From assembly GCF_001586275.1 (NCBI RefSeq), contig NZ_CP014545.1, positions 2,072,501-2,136,500 of the forward strand: DNA of 64,000 nt, written 5' to 3'. Origin of the DNA: Sphingorhabdus sp. M41. GTDB taxonomy: Bacteria > Pseudomonadota > Alphaproteobacteria > Sphingomonadales > Sphingomonadaceae. Below the pieces are notes generated by a model. It had not been told where the DNA came from, ran no database searches, and was given only the letters and a program-made list of their open reading frames with translations. Below, in pieces: positions 35,309 through 43,510 of this stretch; the stretch's first letter is position 1, and each line of letters opens with the position of its first letter. A program made the position numbers and the translations under genes.

Positions 35309-35316
35309 CTACGTAA
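35309..35316 (+). promoter_or_regulatory. FixJ-like site upstream of the peroxiredoxin gene
   Basis: CTACGTAA is identical to the box before ccoN and matches seven of eight positions of CTACKTAC. In the gene direction it reads TTACGTAG, and it lies 76 bases before the start. The flanking bases also contain a second similar half, ATCCGTAA. Confidence 0.4.
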
Positions 35317-35439
35317 ATCCGGCAATTACACGGTCGCCTGAATAATCCGCCGCAGTAGCGGAGCGAACAGATCCTTCTTTCCTACATGAAACCAAATAGG
35401 TTATATTTAACCCCTTCCCTAACGAAAGGCGGTTCCCTC

Positions 35440-35991
35440 ATGACCAATTCCCTCGATATCGATACACTGATCGACAAAGCCATCACTCTGGAAGGTGGCT
35501 TTTCCAACCATCCTGCAGATCGGGGCGGCCCGACACGCTGGGGTGTCACGGAAGCCGTGGCACGGACACATGGCTATGCGGGTAAAATGCAGCATTTCCC
35601 ACGCGAACAAGCGGCTGCCATCTATAAACGCATATATTGGCATCAGCCAGGCTTTGACCGGATTGCACAACGGGCCCGGCATCTAGCCGCCGAACTATTT
35701 GATACCGGAATCAATATGGGCGTTCGCACGGCTGCGGGCTTCCTACAGCGCGCCCTGAATGCGCTCAACCGTAACGGGCGCGATTACAAGGATATTGCGG
35801 CTGATCGCGTGATCGGCAGCGAGACACTGGCTGCCCTGGACGCGTTTCTGCGCAAGCGGGGCGCTCAAGGCGAACAAGTCCTGTTGAAAGCGGTCGAGGC
35901 ACTCCAGGGCGCCCGCTATATCAGGCTCGCAGAAACACGCCCGGCCAATGAGGCCTTTCTATATGGCTGGCTAGCCCATCGGATCGGCTGA
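35440..35991 (+). CDS. Glycoside hydrolase 108 family N-acetylmuramidase (endolysin-like)
   Basis: Cuts peptidoglycan. ATG 35440 gives 183 residues, with GAAAGG upstream; an in-frame ATG at 35386 adds 18 residues. The catalytic region ITLEGGFSNHPADRGGPTRW contains the family glutamate, followed by GVTEAVARTHGY. The PG-binding type C-terminal domain has ELFDTGINMG and AAGFLQRALNALN. No signal peptide is seen, so export would need a holin. Such a holin is encoded 157 bases downstream, making a phage or gene-transfer-agent type lysis pair. Confidence 0.87.
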   Translation: MTNSLDIDTLIDKAITLEGGFSNHPADRGGPTRWGVTEAVARTHGYAGKMQHFPREQAAAIYKRIYWHQPGFDRIAQRARHLAAELFDTGINMGVRTAAGFLQRALNALNRNGRDYKDIAADRVIGSETLAALDAFLRKRGAQGEQVLLKAVEALQGARYIRLAETRPANEAFLYGWLAHRIG

Positions 35992-36148
35992 AATCCGCCA
36001 GAATCCAGTTTTCTTATAACAGTGTAAAGTTTGTCAAGATTGGCAGCCCTCTTAAGTCTCTTTCTGAATTGATCCCTCCCCCAAAGCCCGTTCTTGGCAC
36101 CAACTTACACATGGTCTGAAATCTCAAATACCGACAGGAGACCTCGAA

Positions 36149-36562
36149 ATGTCCATTCTCTCGACGCTTATTGGCCCCGTTTCAAATATCATCGACAAGA
36201 TCCTTCCAGACAAGGAAGCGCGTGACCGGGCCAAGCTCGAACTTCTGAAACTGGAAGGCAGTCAGGAACTGGAAGAAGTTCGCGTGCAGATGTCGGCCAT
36301 ATTGGCCGAGGCGCAATCGGCCGACCCGTGGACAAGCCGGGCGCGCCCCAGTTTTCTCTATGTCATGTATCTGTTACTGCTCTGGTCGATCCCGATGGGG
36401 CTGATCGCAGCATTTCGTCCGGAAGCCGCCCGCGACATTGCTTCCGGGATGAACGCCTATCTGGCCGGCATCCCCGAGCCGCTTTATGCACTCTTTGGCA
36501 CCGGCTATCTTGGCTACACGGTGGCGAGGCAATGGGGAAAGATTCGCGGGGTTGAACGATAG
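36149..36562 (+). CDS. GTA-type holin (3TM holin family)
   Basis: 137 residues. N-terminal SILSTLIGPVSNIIDKILPD and an amphipathic helix are followed by DPWTSRARPSFLYVMYLLLL, then hydrophobic stretches at about 70-90 and 108-126. The segment around TSRARPSFLY is the hallmark of the GTA_holin_3TM family. A clear GGAGA ribosome site is at 36137-36141. Together with the muramidase gene it forms a small lysis cassette. No capsid, tail or packaging gene is visible nearby in the window. Confidence 0.8.
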   Translation: MSILSTLIGPVSNIIDKILPDKEARDRAKLELLKLEGSQELEEVRVQMSAILAEAQSADPWTSRARPSFLYVMYLLLLWSIPMGLIAAFRPEAARDIASGMNAYLAGIPEPLYALFGTGYLGYTVARQWGKIRGVER

Positions 36563-36733
36563 CGCCTAGCGACATCATGGCGAGCCTCACAAAAGACATG
36601 GCCGAACGTCCCGTAAAGGGATCTTCACCCCGCGATCTGCCAGATTAATGCAATATTTACGAAATAGGCTTGCCATGCCCGTATCTTTCCAGATAAAGGG
36701 GAAAGTCTAGTTCATCCAAAGGGGATATTTTAA

Positions 36734-36985
36734 ATGACTACCGAAACAAACTTCCGCAAAATGCTTGCTGTAGCTGGCGGCCTGGCTCTCGCTGTTCCTG
36801 CTCTTTCTGCATGTGCAGAACAGGCTGACGACGCAGTTGTTGTAGCTGAAGAAGCTGCTGAAGAAGCAACATGTGCAGCTGAAGAAGCAACCTGTGCAGC
36901 TGAAGAAGCTACCGATGCGGTTGCTGATGCGACTGAAGAAGCTGCTGGCGATGCCGAAGCTGCTGCTGAAGAAGTTACCGAGTAA
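36734..36985 (+). CDS. Small Ala/Glu-rich repeat lipoprotein
   Basis: 83 residues from ATG 36734 with GGGG upstream. Residues 1-27 form a lipoprotein signal ending PALSAC, with Cys at position 27 as the lipidation site. The mature part is almost entirely Ala, Glu, Asp, Thr and Val in short repeats, including two tandem ATCAAEE units. It is strongly acidic and probably helical or disordered on the periplasmic side of a membrane. No family is known to me; it resembles small, abundant alanine-rich lipoproteins. Confidence 0.75.
   Translation: MTTETNFRKMLAVAGGLALAVPALSACAEQADDAVVVAEEAAEEATCAAEEATCAAEEATDAVADATEEAAGDAEAAAEEVTE
36866..36907 (+). repeat. Two tandem 21-base repeats inside the lipoprotein gene
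   Basis: Units 36866-36886 and 36887-36907 differ at one base. Each encodes ATCAAEE. Flanking codons are degenerate versions of the same GCTGAAGAA theme, suggesting expansion by slippage. Confidence 0.85.
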
Positions 36986-37002
36986 GCTTAGCTTATTCAG
37001 CA

Positions 37003-37629
37003 TTGGAAAATGCTTTAGAAAGGCTGTTTGAGCTTACCGGCCAGATAGCTAAAGAGGGCGTCTCGCTAGTACCCAGAGTGGTACCGGCAGACGCCCCTTT
37101 CGTTCAATATCAGCATTATCCCAAAGGGGACTGCATCGCGCCCGGCAACAAGTCGCGCTGGTTCTACCATGCGCACAAGCCGGAAGAACGCGAAGACGGC
37201 GAGCATGGCCATTTTCACATGTTCCTGCCGCTCGACCTGTTTGACGGCGTCGAACCTTATTATCAGCCACCCGCAAAGCTGCCCAATGGCAAGAAGACGC
37301 AAGGCGTGGTCCATTTCGGGGCTCTGAGCTTTGGCCTGGATGGCATGCCGATCAGTTGGTTCACCACCAACTACTGGGTCACCTATGAATATATGATGCC
37401 GGCCGAGGCTATCGCTTCGCGACTGCGTAATTTCGATATGACCGGTGCCCCTGGCGATCCGCTGGTCAACGAATGGCTAACCGCCGCGGTCCTCCAGTTT
37501 CACGATCCGATCATCGAGATGGTTCGCAAGCGCGACATCTTCCTGAAGGAAAAGAAACAGGAACTCGGCTCCGCCGTCTTCACCGACAAGAAGGTCGAGA
37601 TACTCTCCCGCACCCCCTTTGATCTATAA
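37003..37629 (+). CDS. DUF6969-like protein
   Basis: 208 residues if started at TTG 37003; no good ribosome site is visible, and another start within the first 20 codons is possible. The core has FVQYQHYPKGDC, then YHAHKPEERE and GEHGHFHMFLP, a histidine-rich region, and SWFTTNYWVTYEYM. As I recall, this pattern (Gln-His-Tyr-Pro, His-Ala-His, Gly-Glu-His-Gly-His-Phe-His) is that of DUF6969. The clustered histidines could bind a metal. Function unknown. It converges on the class II aldolase gene across a short dyad. Confidence 0.75.
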   Translation: MENALERLFELTGQIAKEGVSLVPRVVPADAPFVQYQHYPKGDCIAPGNKSRWFYHAHKPEEREDGEHGHFHMFLPLDLFDGVEPYYQPPAKLPNGKKTQGVVHFGALSFGLDGMPISWFTTNYWVTYEYMMPAEAIASRLRNFDMTGAPGDPLVNEWLTAAVLQFHDPIIEMVRKRDIFLKEKKQELGSAVFTDKKVEILSRTPFDL

Positions 37630-37631
37630 AG

Positions 37632-37656
37632 CCCGGGCCTAGTGATCATGCCCGGG
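37632..37656. terminator. GC-rich dyad between convergent genes
   Basis: CCCGGGC at 37632-37638 pairs with GCCCGGG at 37650-37656 around an 11-base loop, exactly where two convergent genes end. There is no T-run on either side, so it would be a weak or non-canonical bidirectional terminator. Confidence 0.35.
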
Positions 37657-38481
37657 ATTGGTGCGCTTCAGCTTTCGCATCAGGCCCGGCCAGATCAGAT
37701 TGTCGCCCAATCCCCTCTGGAACGCAGCGGAAGCCTGCTGGTGCACGCGATGCCCCATCTCTGCGCTGTCCTCATGAAGATGCTCTTCCCCGCCAACAGA
37801 TTGCGCCAATATCTGCGTCTTGCAGGCATTTTCGAGAATATACATGCGCAGAAAGGCAATCGCACAATTCTCGCCGACGGTTAAGGTACCATGGTTGCGC
37901 AGGATCAGCAGGTTCTTTTCGCCGAGATCATTGATCAGACGGTCCCGCTCGTCGAGGTCGAGCGCAATGCCTTCATAATCATGATAGGCAAGGTCATCAT
38001 GTACTTGCATAGCAAATTGCGTGTAACGCCGGAGGCCCGCCTTCTGAACCGATACGGCAATACCATAAGGTGTGTGAACATGGATCACGCATCCCGCATC
38101 CTCGCGGGCGCTGTGGACCGCACTGTGAATGGTGAAGCCGGCGGGATTGATGAAATAGGGTGTATCCTGCTTGATATTGCCTTCGAGATCGATCTTGACC
38201 AATGCGGACGCAGTCATTTCGTCAAACAATACGCCATAAGGATTGATCAGAAACCGCTCCTCACCGTCTTCATCGGGAAGCCGCGCGGAAATATGGGTGA
38301 ACACCAGATCGGTCCAGGCGTGCATCGCACAAAGCCGGTAGGTAGCCGCCAGATCGCAACGCAACTGCCATTCAACTTCGGAGACCATATCCTTCAGACT
38401 TGGTATATCGTGCGGATCGGGAATCGAAAATCCAGGGCCAACGCCCATTGCGGATTCATTGGTCTGGATTGCGGTAGCCAT
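37639..38481 (-). CDS. Class II aldolase/adducin family protein
   Basis: 280 residues from ATG 38481, which has AAAGGA at the right distance; the frame is open to 38514. Zinc-dependent aldolase fold with THISARLP, FLINPYGVLFDEM, the His-Xaa-His of VIHVHTPYGIAV and the third ligand in LRNHGTLTVG. The family includes fuculose-phosphate aldolase and ribulose-phosphate epimerase, but this member belongs to the longer adducin-like group found in many proteobacteria whose substrate is not established. Apparently monocistronic. Confidence 0.88.
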   Translation of the reverse strand: MATAIQTNESAMGVGPGFSIPDPHDIPSLKDMVSEVEWQLRCDLAATYRLCAMHAWTDLVFTHISARLPDEDGEERFLINPYGVLFDEMTASALVKIDLEGNIKQDTPYFINPAGFTIHSAVHSAREDAGCVIHVHTPYGIAVSVQKAGLRRYTQFAMQVHDDLAYHDYEGIALDLDERDRLINDLGEKNLLILRNHGTLTVGENCAIAFLRMYILENACKTQILAQSVGGEEHLHEDSAEMGHRVHQQASAAFQRGLGDNLIWPGLMRKLKRTNPGHDH

Positions 38482-38654
38482 GCTCAATTCCTTTGATAGC
38501 GAATGCTTTTTCAAAGCAAATTGCCATGCATTGCCCGAATTGGCAACAAAACTATCTTGGGAGGGTTGAGGGCAGATGGCTGGTCGAGCGCCGGATCGTG
38601 TATGAGCTTTGAGGATCGGACGGCGCCATTTTGCCGTGTCCGCCTCACCGCATA

Positions 38655-39677
38655 TCAGCCGGTTCCGCTGGCCATATTATATTGCGTGCCGGATTCGTCG
38701 CAGATCCCGTCGCGAGTCGTTTTTTTCGCGGCAAGAAGATTGAGGTTTGCTTGCTCAAGCCAGTCTTCACAAACACCCATATCAGGCGATATTTCACAGA
38801 AGCTCACATCAAAAAAGATATCTGTGTTTGCCTGCTCCAATTCTCTTCGCAGATTTTCCGTCGCTTGCCGCGCTTTCTCTTCCGCGGTGCATGTGAGGAG
38901 CACGGCAAATTGCGTTCCGCCCAGACGCCCGATATAATTCGACCGCCGAAGGCGCCGGACCAGAGGCTGGATGATAGACCTCAATAACGCGTTGCCGGAG
39001 GGACTGCCAAAACGCTTGCTGACCATTTTATACAGGTCCACATCAAAAATCACGAGTGTACTTTTTATCCCTTGCCGTTCGTGCAGGGAAATTGCCTTTT
39101 GCACTTCTACCGCAAATCCGCTCCGGGTGAGAGCACCAGTCAGCCGATCCTTTTTTGCTTGTTGTCGCAACTCAAGTTCATGAATGACCAGTTCCGCCAT
39201 TCGTTCCAGCCATTTGACATTCTCGTCGCAATACTGCCTCGGGACAAGATCCGTGGCACATAGCGCCCCAATATTATGTCCATCAGGCGTTACCAGCGGC
39301 ACGCCAATATAGCTCCGGTAAAATGGGCTGCTGTGGACAACGGGATTGTCCTTGAAGCGCGCGTCTTGCCGGGCATCTTCGATAATCGTCGGTCGATTTT
39401 GAATAATGGTGTAATTGCTAAAGGAGCAATCTCGCGGTATTTCTGACGCTGCAAGGCCGATTTTCGATTTCAACCACATCCGATCTCCATCCAAGAACGC
39501 AATGCCAACGCTAGGGACATCGAGAGCCAATTTTACCGCTTGCGTAATATGGTCGAAGCAATCTTCTGCTGCACTGTCCAGCACATCATACCGTTCCAAG
39601 GCGAATTGCCGCGCCGCTTCAGCTTCAAACTGCAAGCGTTCTGCGTTCCCCATCTTATCACCCGGTTTCACCCTCAT
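38655..39677 (-). CDS. GAF-GGDEF protein with degenerate active site
   Basis: 340 residues. A GAF domain spans about residues 28-170 (VGIAFLDGDRMWLKS, FYRSYIGVPLVTPDGHNIGAL). A GGDEF domain follows from about 178 (DRLTGALTRSGF, VIFDVDLYK). The signature is GGTQF at residues 253-257 instead of GG(D/E)EF, and the usual Asn of the substrate helix and the GH and GD positions are Ser, GS and GN. Catalysis of c-di-GMP is therefore unlikely; it may bind GTP or act through protein contacts. Start is ATG 39677 or the ATG eight codons later. Confidence 0.85.
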   Translation of the reverse strand: MRVKPGDKMGNAERLQFEAEAARQFALERYDVLDSAAEDCFDHITQAVKLALDVPSVGIAFLDGDRMWLKSKIGLAASEIPRDCSFSNYTIIQNRPTIIEDARQDARFKDNPVVHSSPFYRSYIGVPLVTPDGHNIGALCATDLVPRQYCDENVKWLERMAELVIHELELRQQAKKDRLTGALTRSGFAVEVQKAISLHERQGIKSTLVIFDVDLYKMVSKRFGSPSGNALLRSIIQPLVRRLRRSNYIGRLGGTQFAVLLTCTAEEKARQATENLRRELEQANTDIFFDVSFCEISPDMGVCEDWLEQANLNLLAAKKTTRDGICDESGTQYNMASGTG

Positions 39678-40079
39678 GAAATCAGTGACGGAGAAACTCG
39701 CAAAAACCTAAGGGGCCTCCTTGTAAAATGACTGGAACGACGAGCGATTGCGCTTAAATAAATCGGTCTCGCACACTCCCGTCGGGGATCGGCCAACTTG
39801 GTCCTTTTAAAATTCTGTAAGATCGTCAACATATTTTGACTGATAATGGCCAAGCGCTGCAGCCGCGATGAATGTAAAATGCTTGATCTGCCAGCCCCCT
39901 GCACATTGACAATTGCTCTGCAGAGTGGATAAGGTTTAGCAAAACTTTACCTCCCCAGATTAAGAAGTTAAACCGCAAGAAATCCAAAATATCATGGTAG
40001 GTGATGAAAAATTCGACCACGCGTTTTTTTGCTTCAAGTAGTCAAGACTGGGGGACTCTAAAATTGCAGTGTAACGGCA
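39678..40079. other. Intergenic gap, 402 bases
   Basis: Divergent spacer between the GAF-GGDEF gene and a winged-helix regulator gene. It is AT-rich toward 39940-40040. Small frames through it lack ribosome sites and domain character. It should contain both promoters. No hairpin or repeat stands out. Confidence 0.4.
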
Positions 40080-40562
40080 ATGGATAGTATTGAAGCTGAT
40101 CTAGCGGAGCTTCGCTTAACTATAAAGCAGGCAAACGAGAAATTTGAAATTCTGGACAAGAAGATTTCAGATTCTTGCGGCCAGCTCAGCAATGATCGGT
40201 GCTCCGACAGCAAAGATTTGGACCCGGCAGGCCTAATTGATCGCGCCGAGAAATTCCTCCATTGGGGGCGATTAAAATCTGGGGCTCTGGATACAGGAAA
40301 CGGGTTATTTGCAGATTCCTGCTGGAACATGTGTCTTGATATATACATCTGTGGTCTCAAAGACGAACAAGTGACAGTTTCGGCCATCGCACATAGTTCG
40401 GGCATCCCGATGACCACTGCGATGCGATATATAAATGTCATGGTCGAACAAGGATTGCTGGAAAAGTCCTCAAATCCAGCCGATAATCGCATGGTTTTTG
40501 TTGCGGTTTCGGGTGAATGTCGAAAAAGGATAGAGAGCCTATTGTCCAGCGCTCCTTTCTGA
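40080..40562 (+). CDS. Winged-helix (MarR-like) DNA-binding protein
   Basis: 160 residues. An N-terminal coiled-coil-like segment (about residues 1-40, DLAELRLTIKQANEKFEILD) precedes a winged-helix domain at about 85-155: CWNMCLDIYICGL, VSAIAHSSGIPMTTAMRYIN, VMVEQGLLEKS and DNRMVFVAVSGE. It resembles a group of small sphingomonad regulators with an atypical MarR fold. A second, shorter relative is encoded at 48103-48465. Target unknown. It sits just before a sigma-54 activator on the same strand. Confidence 0.75.
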   Translation: MDSIEADLAELRLTIKQANEKFEILDKKISDSCGQLSNDRCSDSKDLDPAGLIDRAEKFLHWGRLKSGALDTGNGLFADSCWNMCLDIYICGLKDEQVTVSAIAHSSGIPMTTAMRYINVMVEQGLLEKSSNPADNRMVFVAVSGECRKRIESLLSSAPF

Positions 40563-40935
40563 AGTCCGGACCGCCCTATCGTAGGGTATTGGGATGGCGG
40601 GGAATTGGCTATACATTTTCAGAACTTTTAGACGAACAGGGCCGCTGCCTGAATCCTGTGGGGAATAGCGAAAAACCGAGCAGGCCGCGCTTGCGTTTAC
40701 TAACTGTCCTTCACGCAACTGCGGCGTTACCCTGCAGGGGCTTCGGGACCATAGGCCTGGATGGAGGCTTTAAGCCTGCCTAGCCCAAATCAAGAATCCC
40801 CCCCGTTAACCCATATTTAACAATATGCGGCCATTTGCATCTTTACCAGGTGACGGTTCGACGATTGCGGGATCTTCGAACCACCCTTCCCCGGCAAATC
40901 GGGGATGTGTGTGTATTTGTTATCTGGGTAGTATA
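40563..40935. other. Regulatory gap upstream of the sigma-54 activator
   Basis: 373 bases without a convincing gene. It contains a palindromic AGGCTTTAAGCCT at 40765-40777, a TTAA-N7-TTAAC CtrA-type box at 40806-40821, and an overlapping inverted repeat CATATT-TAAC-AATATG at 40812-40827. Frames continuing upstream of ATG 40936 do not look like protein. The size and signals suggest a regulated promoter. Confidence 0.5.
40806..40821 (+). promoter_or_regulatory. CtrA-type box TTAA-N7-TTAAC
   Basis: TTAA, seven bases, TTAAC: an exact match to the full alphaproteobacterial CtrA site. It lies 115 bases before the sigma-54 activator start. CtrA controls flagellar and cell-cycle genes in this class, which fits the flagellar-type genes nearby. 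Confidence 0.45.
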
Positions 40936-42036
40936 ATGACCGATGTAAATTTAGAGACATTGATTGCTGAAAAGCTGATTGGCAATAGTCCAATAATGCA
41001 ACAGCTGCGTACAATCGTAAACTTTGCCGGCCGCTGCAATAGCTCAATCTTGATCACCGGCCCTTCCGGCAGCGGCAAGGAAGTTGTTGCCGAAGCCATC
41101 CATGCCATTTCAGATCGCAGGAATGCCACCAATATCGCAGTCAATTGCGGTGCGCTTCCGGATCAATTGATCGAGTCCGAATTGTTCGGGCACGAGAAAG
41201 GTAGCTTTACCGGTGCCGTAAACCGGCATGTCGGGCTGTTTGAACAAGCCGATGGCGGGACCATATTCCTCGACGAAATCGGTGATATGCCCATTAACAT
41301 GCAGGTCAAGCTACTGCGTGTGTTGGAAACTCGTATTGTCAACCGTGTCGGAGGCAATCGCAACATCGGCGTCGACATCAGAGTGATTGCTGCAACGCAT
41401 CAAAATCTTAGAGAATGCATCAACAACAAATCGTTCCGCGAAGATCTCTACTATCGGCTTTGCGTAGTGCCCATCGAAGTACCTGCACTCAGCGAACGCA
41501 CTGAAGATATACCTGAGCTAGTCGCTCATTTCCTGAGCAATCTGGGCGGAAGCTCTCCCCTCCCCATTTTTACCAAAGAAGCCTTTGCGGCGCTGCAGCA
41601 TTATGATTGGCCGGGCAATGTGCGCGAGTTGCGTAATGCCATTGAACGGGCCTGTGTTTTCTTTTCTGGCAAACAAGTTTTCGCCGAAGACGTCGCCAAG
41701 CTTATACATTCCGATATAGCTCCGGCTCATCCAACAGGGGGAGCGACGGCATCGACTGCGACAGATCGGTCACTGAAGGACCAATATGCTCCGCATATCG
41801 CCGATCAAGCTCTCCCGGTTTTTGAGCCACGGGGAGATGATGTTCGGGACCTGAATCTTCATCTCCAGCATGAAGAACGCCGAATCATAATGAGAGCGCT
41901 GGACGGATCGCACGGCGTGGTCTCTCGGGCAGCGCGATCGATCAATATAAAGCGGACCACTTTGATCGACAAAATGCGCAAGCATAATATCGACGGGCGT
42001 GTTGCAGAGCCGATGGATTGCCAGGTCACGGCTTGA
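40936..42036 (+). CDS. Sigma-54-dependent activator without receiver domain (FleQ/FlrC/FlbD type)
   Basis: 366 residues from ATG 40936. The AAA+ domain occupies about 15-240 with Walker A GPSGSGKE, the sigma-54 contact loop GHEKGSFTGA (Ser in place of the first Ala of GAFTGA), Walker B GGTIFLDEIGDM and the arginine-finger region FREDLYYRL. The Fis-type HTH is at the C-terminus (AARSINIKRTTLIDKMRKH). There is no N-terminal receiver, so it is not directly controlled by a phosphorelay. Nearby FliA, FliS and FlhA remnants suggest descent from a flagellar master regulator. It converges on the FliS-like gene. Confidence 0.88.
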   Translation: MTDVNLETLIAEKLIGNSPIMQQLRTIVNFAGRCNSSILITGPSGSGKEVVAEAIHAISDRRNATNIAVNCGALPDQLIESELFGHEKGSFTGAVNRHVGLFEQADGGTIFLDEIGDMPINMQVKLLRVLETRIVNRVGGNRNIGVDIRVIAATHQNLRECINNKSFREDLYYRLCVVPIEVPALSERTEDIPELVAHFLSNLGGSSPLPIFTKEAFAALQHYDWPGNVRELRNAIERACVFFSGKQVFAEDVAKLIHSDIAPAHPTGGATASTATDRSLKDQYAPHIADQALPVFEPRGDDVRDLNLHLQHEERRIIMRALDGSHGVVSRAARSINIKRTTLIDKMRKHNIDGRVAEPMDCQVTA

Positions 42037-42052
42037 ACCAAACCGGTTTTTG

Positions 42053-42448
42053 TTATTTAAATATCACGATATCGTTCCAGGTTTTTTCAATCTGTTGAAA
42101 CATCTCTCGGGCAGATTCGATGCGCTCGACACATGTTTCTCTTCCCTCGACCTGAATGCGCTTTGCGGCTTCAGTGTAAATTATGCGCAACGTCTGTGCC
42201 AATTCTCCAGCTGCATCAAAATTTAATTCTTTGTCCAAACCACTGAGAATAGCGCGCGCATTCGCGCGATATTGGAAAAGACGAGCGCCTTCCCCGCGCC
42301 GAGCACTTACGATTATCAGGTCCAGTGTCTCCCCGAGTTCCTTAAAAAGCACAGCGACGAGGCTATAAGGCGGCGTTGCCAGAGCTCTACCTTCCTTGCG
42401 ATCGGTTTGGCAATTCGAGTTTCGATTCTTGCGGGCTTGAAACGTCAT
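42053..42448 (-). CDS. fliS: FliS-like flagellar export chaperone
   Basis: 131 residues from ATG 42448, with GGGAAAG upstream; the open frame extends to 42523. The body is all-helical, with the FliS pattern: YSLVAVLFKELGETLDLIIV, RANAILSGLDKELNFDAAGE in near form, then LAQTLRIIYTEAAKRI and a final FQQIEKTWNDI. FliS keeps flagellin unfolded before export. No flagellin gene is visible in the window. Similarity is by pattern only and the sequence is divergent, so the call is moderate. Confidence 0.6.
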   Translation of the reverse strand: MTFQARKNRNSNCQTDRKEGRALATPPYSLVAVLFKELGETLDLIIVSARRGEGARLFQYRANARAILSGLDKELNFDAAGELAQTLRIIYTEAAKRIQVEGRETCVERIESAREMFQQIEKTWNDIVIFK

Positions 42449-43510
42449 ATTCGATGGCTTTCCCAGATCAGTTTCTACAATCGTTAAAAGAATGGAATTG
42501 CTGGTCGATAGTGATTTGCGCAAAGCACAAAGCTGAGAGTTTCAATTCAAGTTCTGTTAAGTTGGTGAATTATTGTCGGCACGGAAGGACTGAATAAAAC
42601 GCCTGGCCTCTGAGGACAGCGAAGCGGCCTGCAAAAGCCCTCCGGAATGACAATTCCGAAACCTGGCCGAACATCCGTGGTAACATTCGCAAGCATGATA
42701 CATGTCCTTTGCATATTCTACGGCCAATCCGTACGCAAATTAAGGATTTTAAACATTTGTAATCCACGCCATGGGACACTTCATCGGTTGCCATGAATGA
42801 AATTAAAAATTGTCGTCAAGCCGGACAGCACTCCTTCTCCAAGCTCCTCGTGCTGCTTAAGTTTCGGAGTTCATATCGACGCCAATGCAGCGTATATTTG
42901 ACCTTTGCATTGATAGTCGACTGGTCTCCGTCACATCATCAGACCGCTAAAAACGCGACAAGATCAACATTTCCTGCGTTCTGGCGAGAATAGTGGAGGC
43001 TTCAGTTCTGCACCGCATTGCTGAATTCGATACGCGATAAATAGATAAGGGAAGCTTGGGACTGAAGGAACGCCCCGTCACAGTATACCATGACGGGGTC
43101 GCTAGCTTTCGTATCCTTACCCTTGGTTGCCGTACGAGTATTGCGGGGTAACTGCGCGGCAGAAGGTAAGTATTGATTGCACGAGTGATACATCTTCTCA
43201 CTCGCTAGCAACGCGCCAAGTTTTAGAAAATTAGTGACCAGACTAACTTCCAATTTCTCGTACAGCATCGCTATTCCTCACTTTGCAGACCGAGCGCCGG
43301 ATCTTTTGACCTGCGCTCATGGAGTACTTTGCAATGCATGTGCCAATTTTATAAACGCCAAAAATTAGCCGTGGGTCGCGATGGCACTGTCGGAATTTCA
43401 TCAGGTGTGTCGGAAAGTTGACATGCCCGATCCTGCACGTCGAAAACTCGACGCCAATATTGGTTAGAAATTGGCTATTTCGAACTAGTGGCGGAAGCGA
43501 TTTATCAATC
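42449..43510. other. Gene-poor stretch between fliS-like and fliA genes
   Basis: About 1 kb with only one plausible small ORF (43002-43268, minus). Other frames are rich in rare codons and show no domains or ribosome sites. It may be where flagellar genes were deleted. No insertion-sequence ends or tRNA were seen. Confidence 0.4.
43002..43268 (-). CDS. Possible 88-residue protein of unknown function
   Basis: Starts at ATG 43268 with GAGGA four to eight bases upstream. The predicted product begins MLYEKLEVSLVTNFLKLG and is mildly basic, with three cysteines or fewer and no signal peptide. No family is recognised. It lies on the same strand as fliA and the fliS-like gene, in an otherwise empty interval, so it may be a small gene of this module or a chance frame. 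Confidence 0.3.
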   Translation of the reverse strand: MLYEKLEVSLVTNFLKLGALLASEKMYHSCNQYLPSAAQLPRNTRTATKGKDTKASDPVMVYCDGAFLQSQASLIYLSRIEFSNAVQN

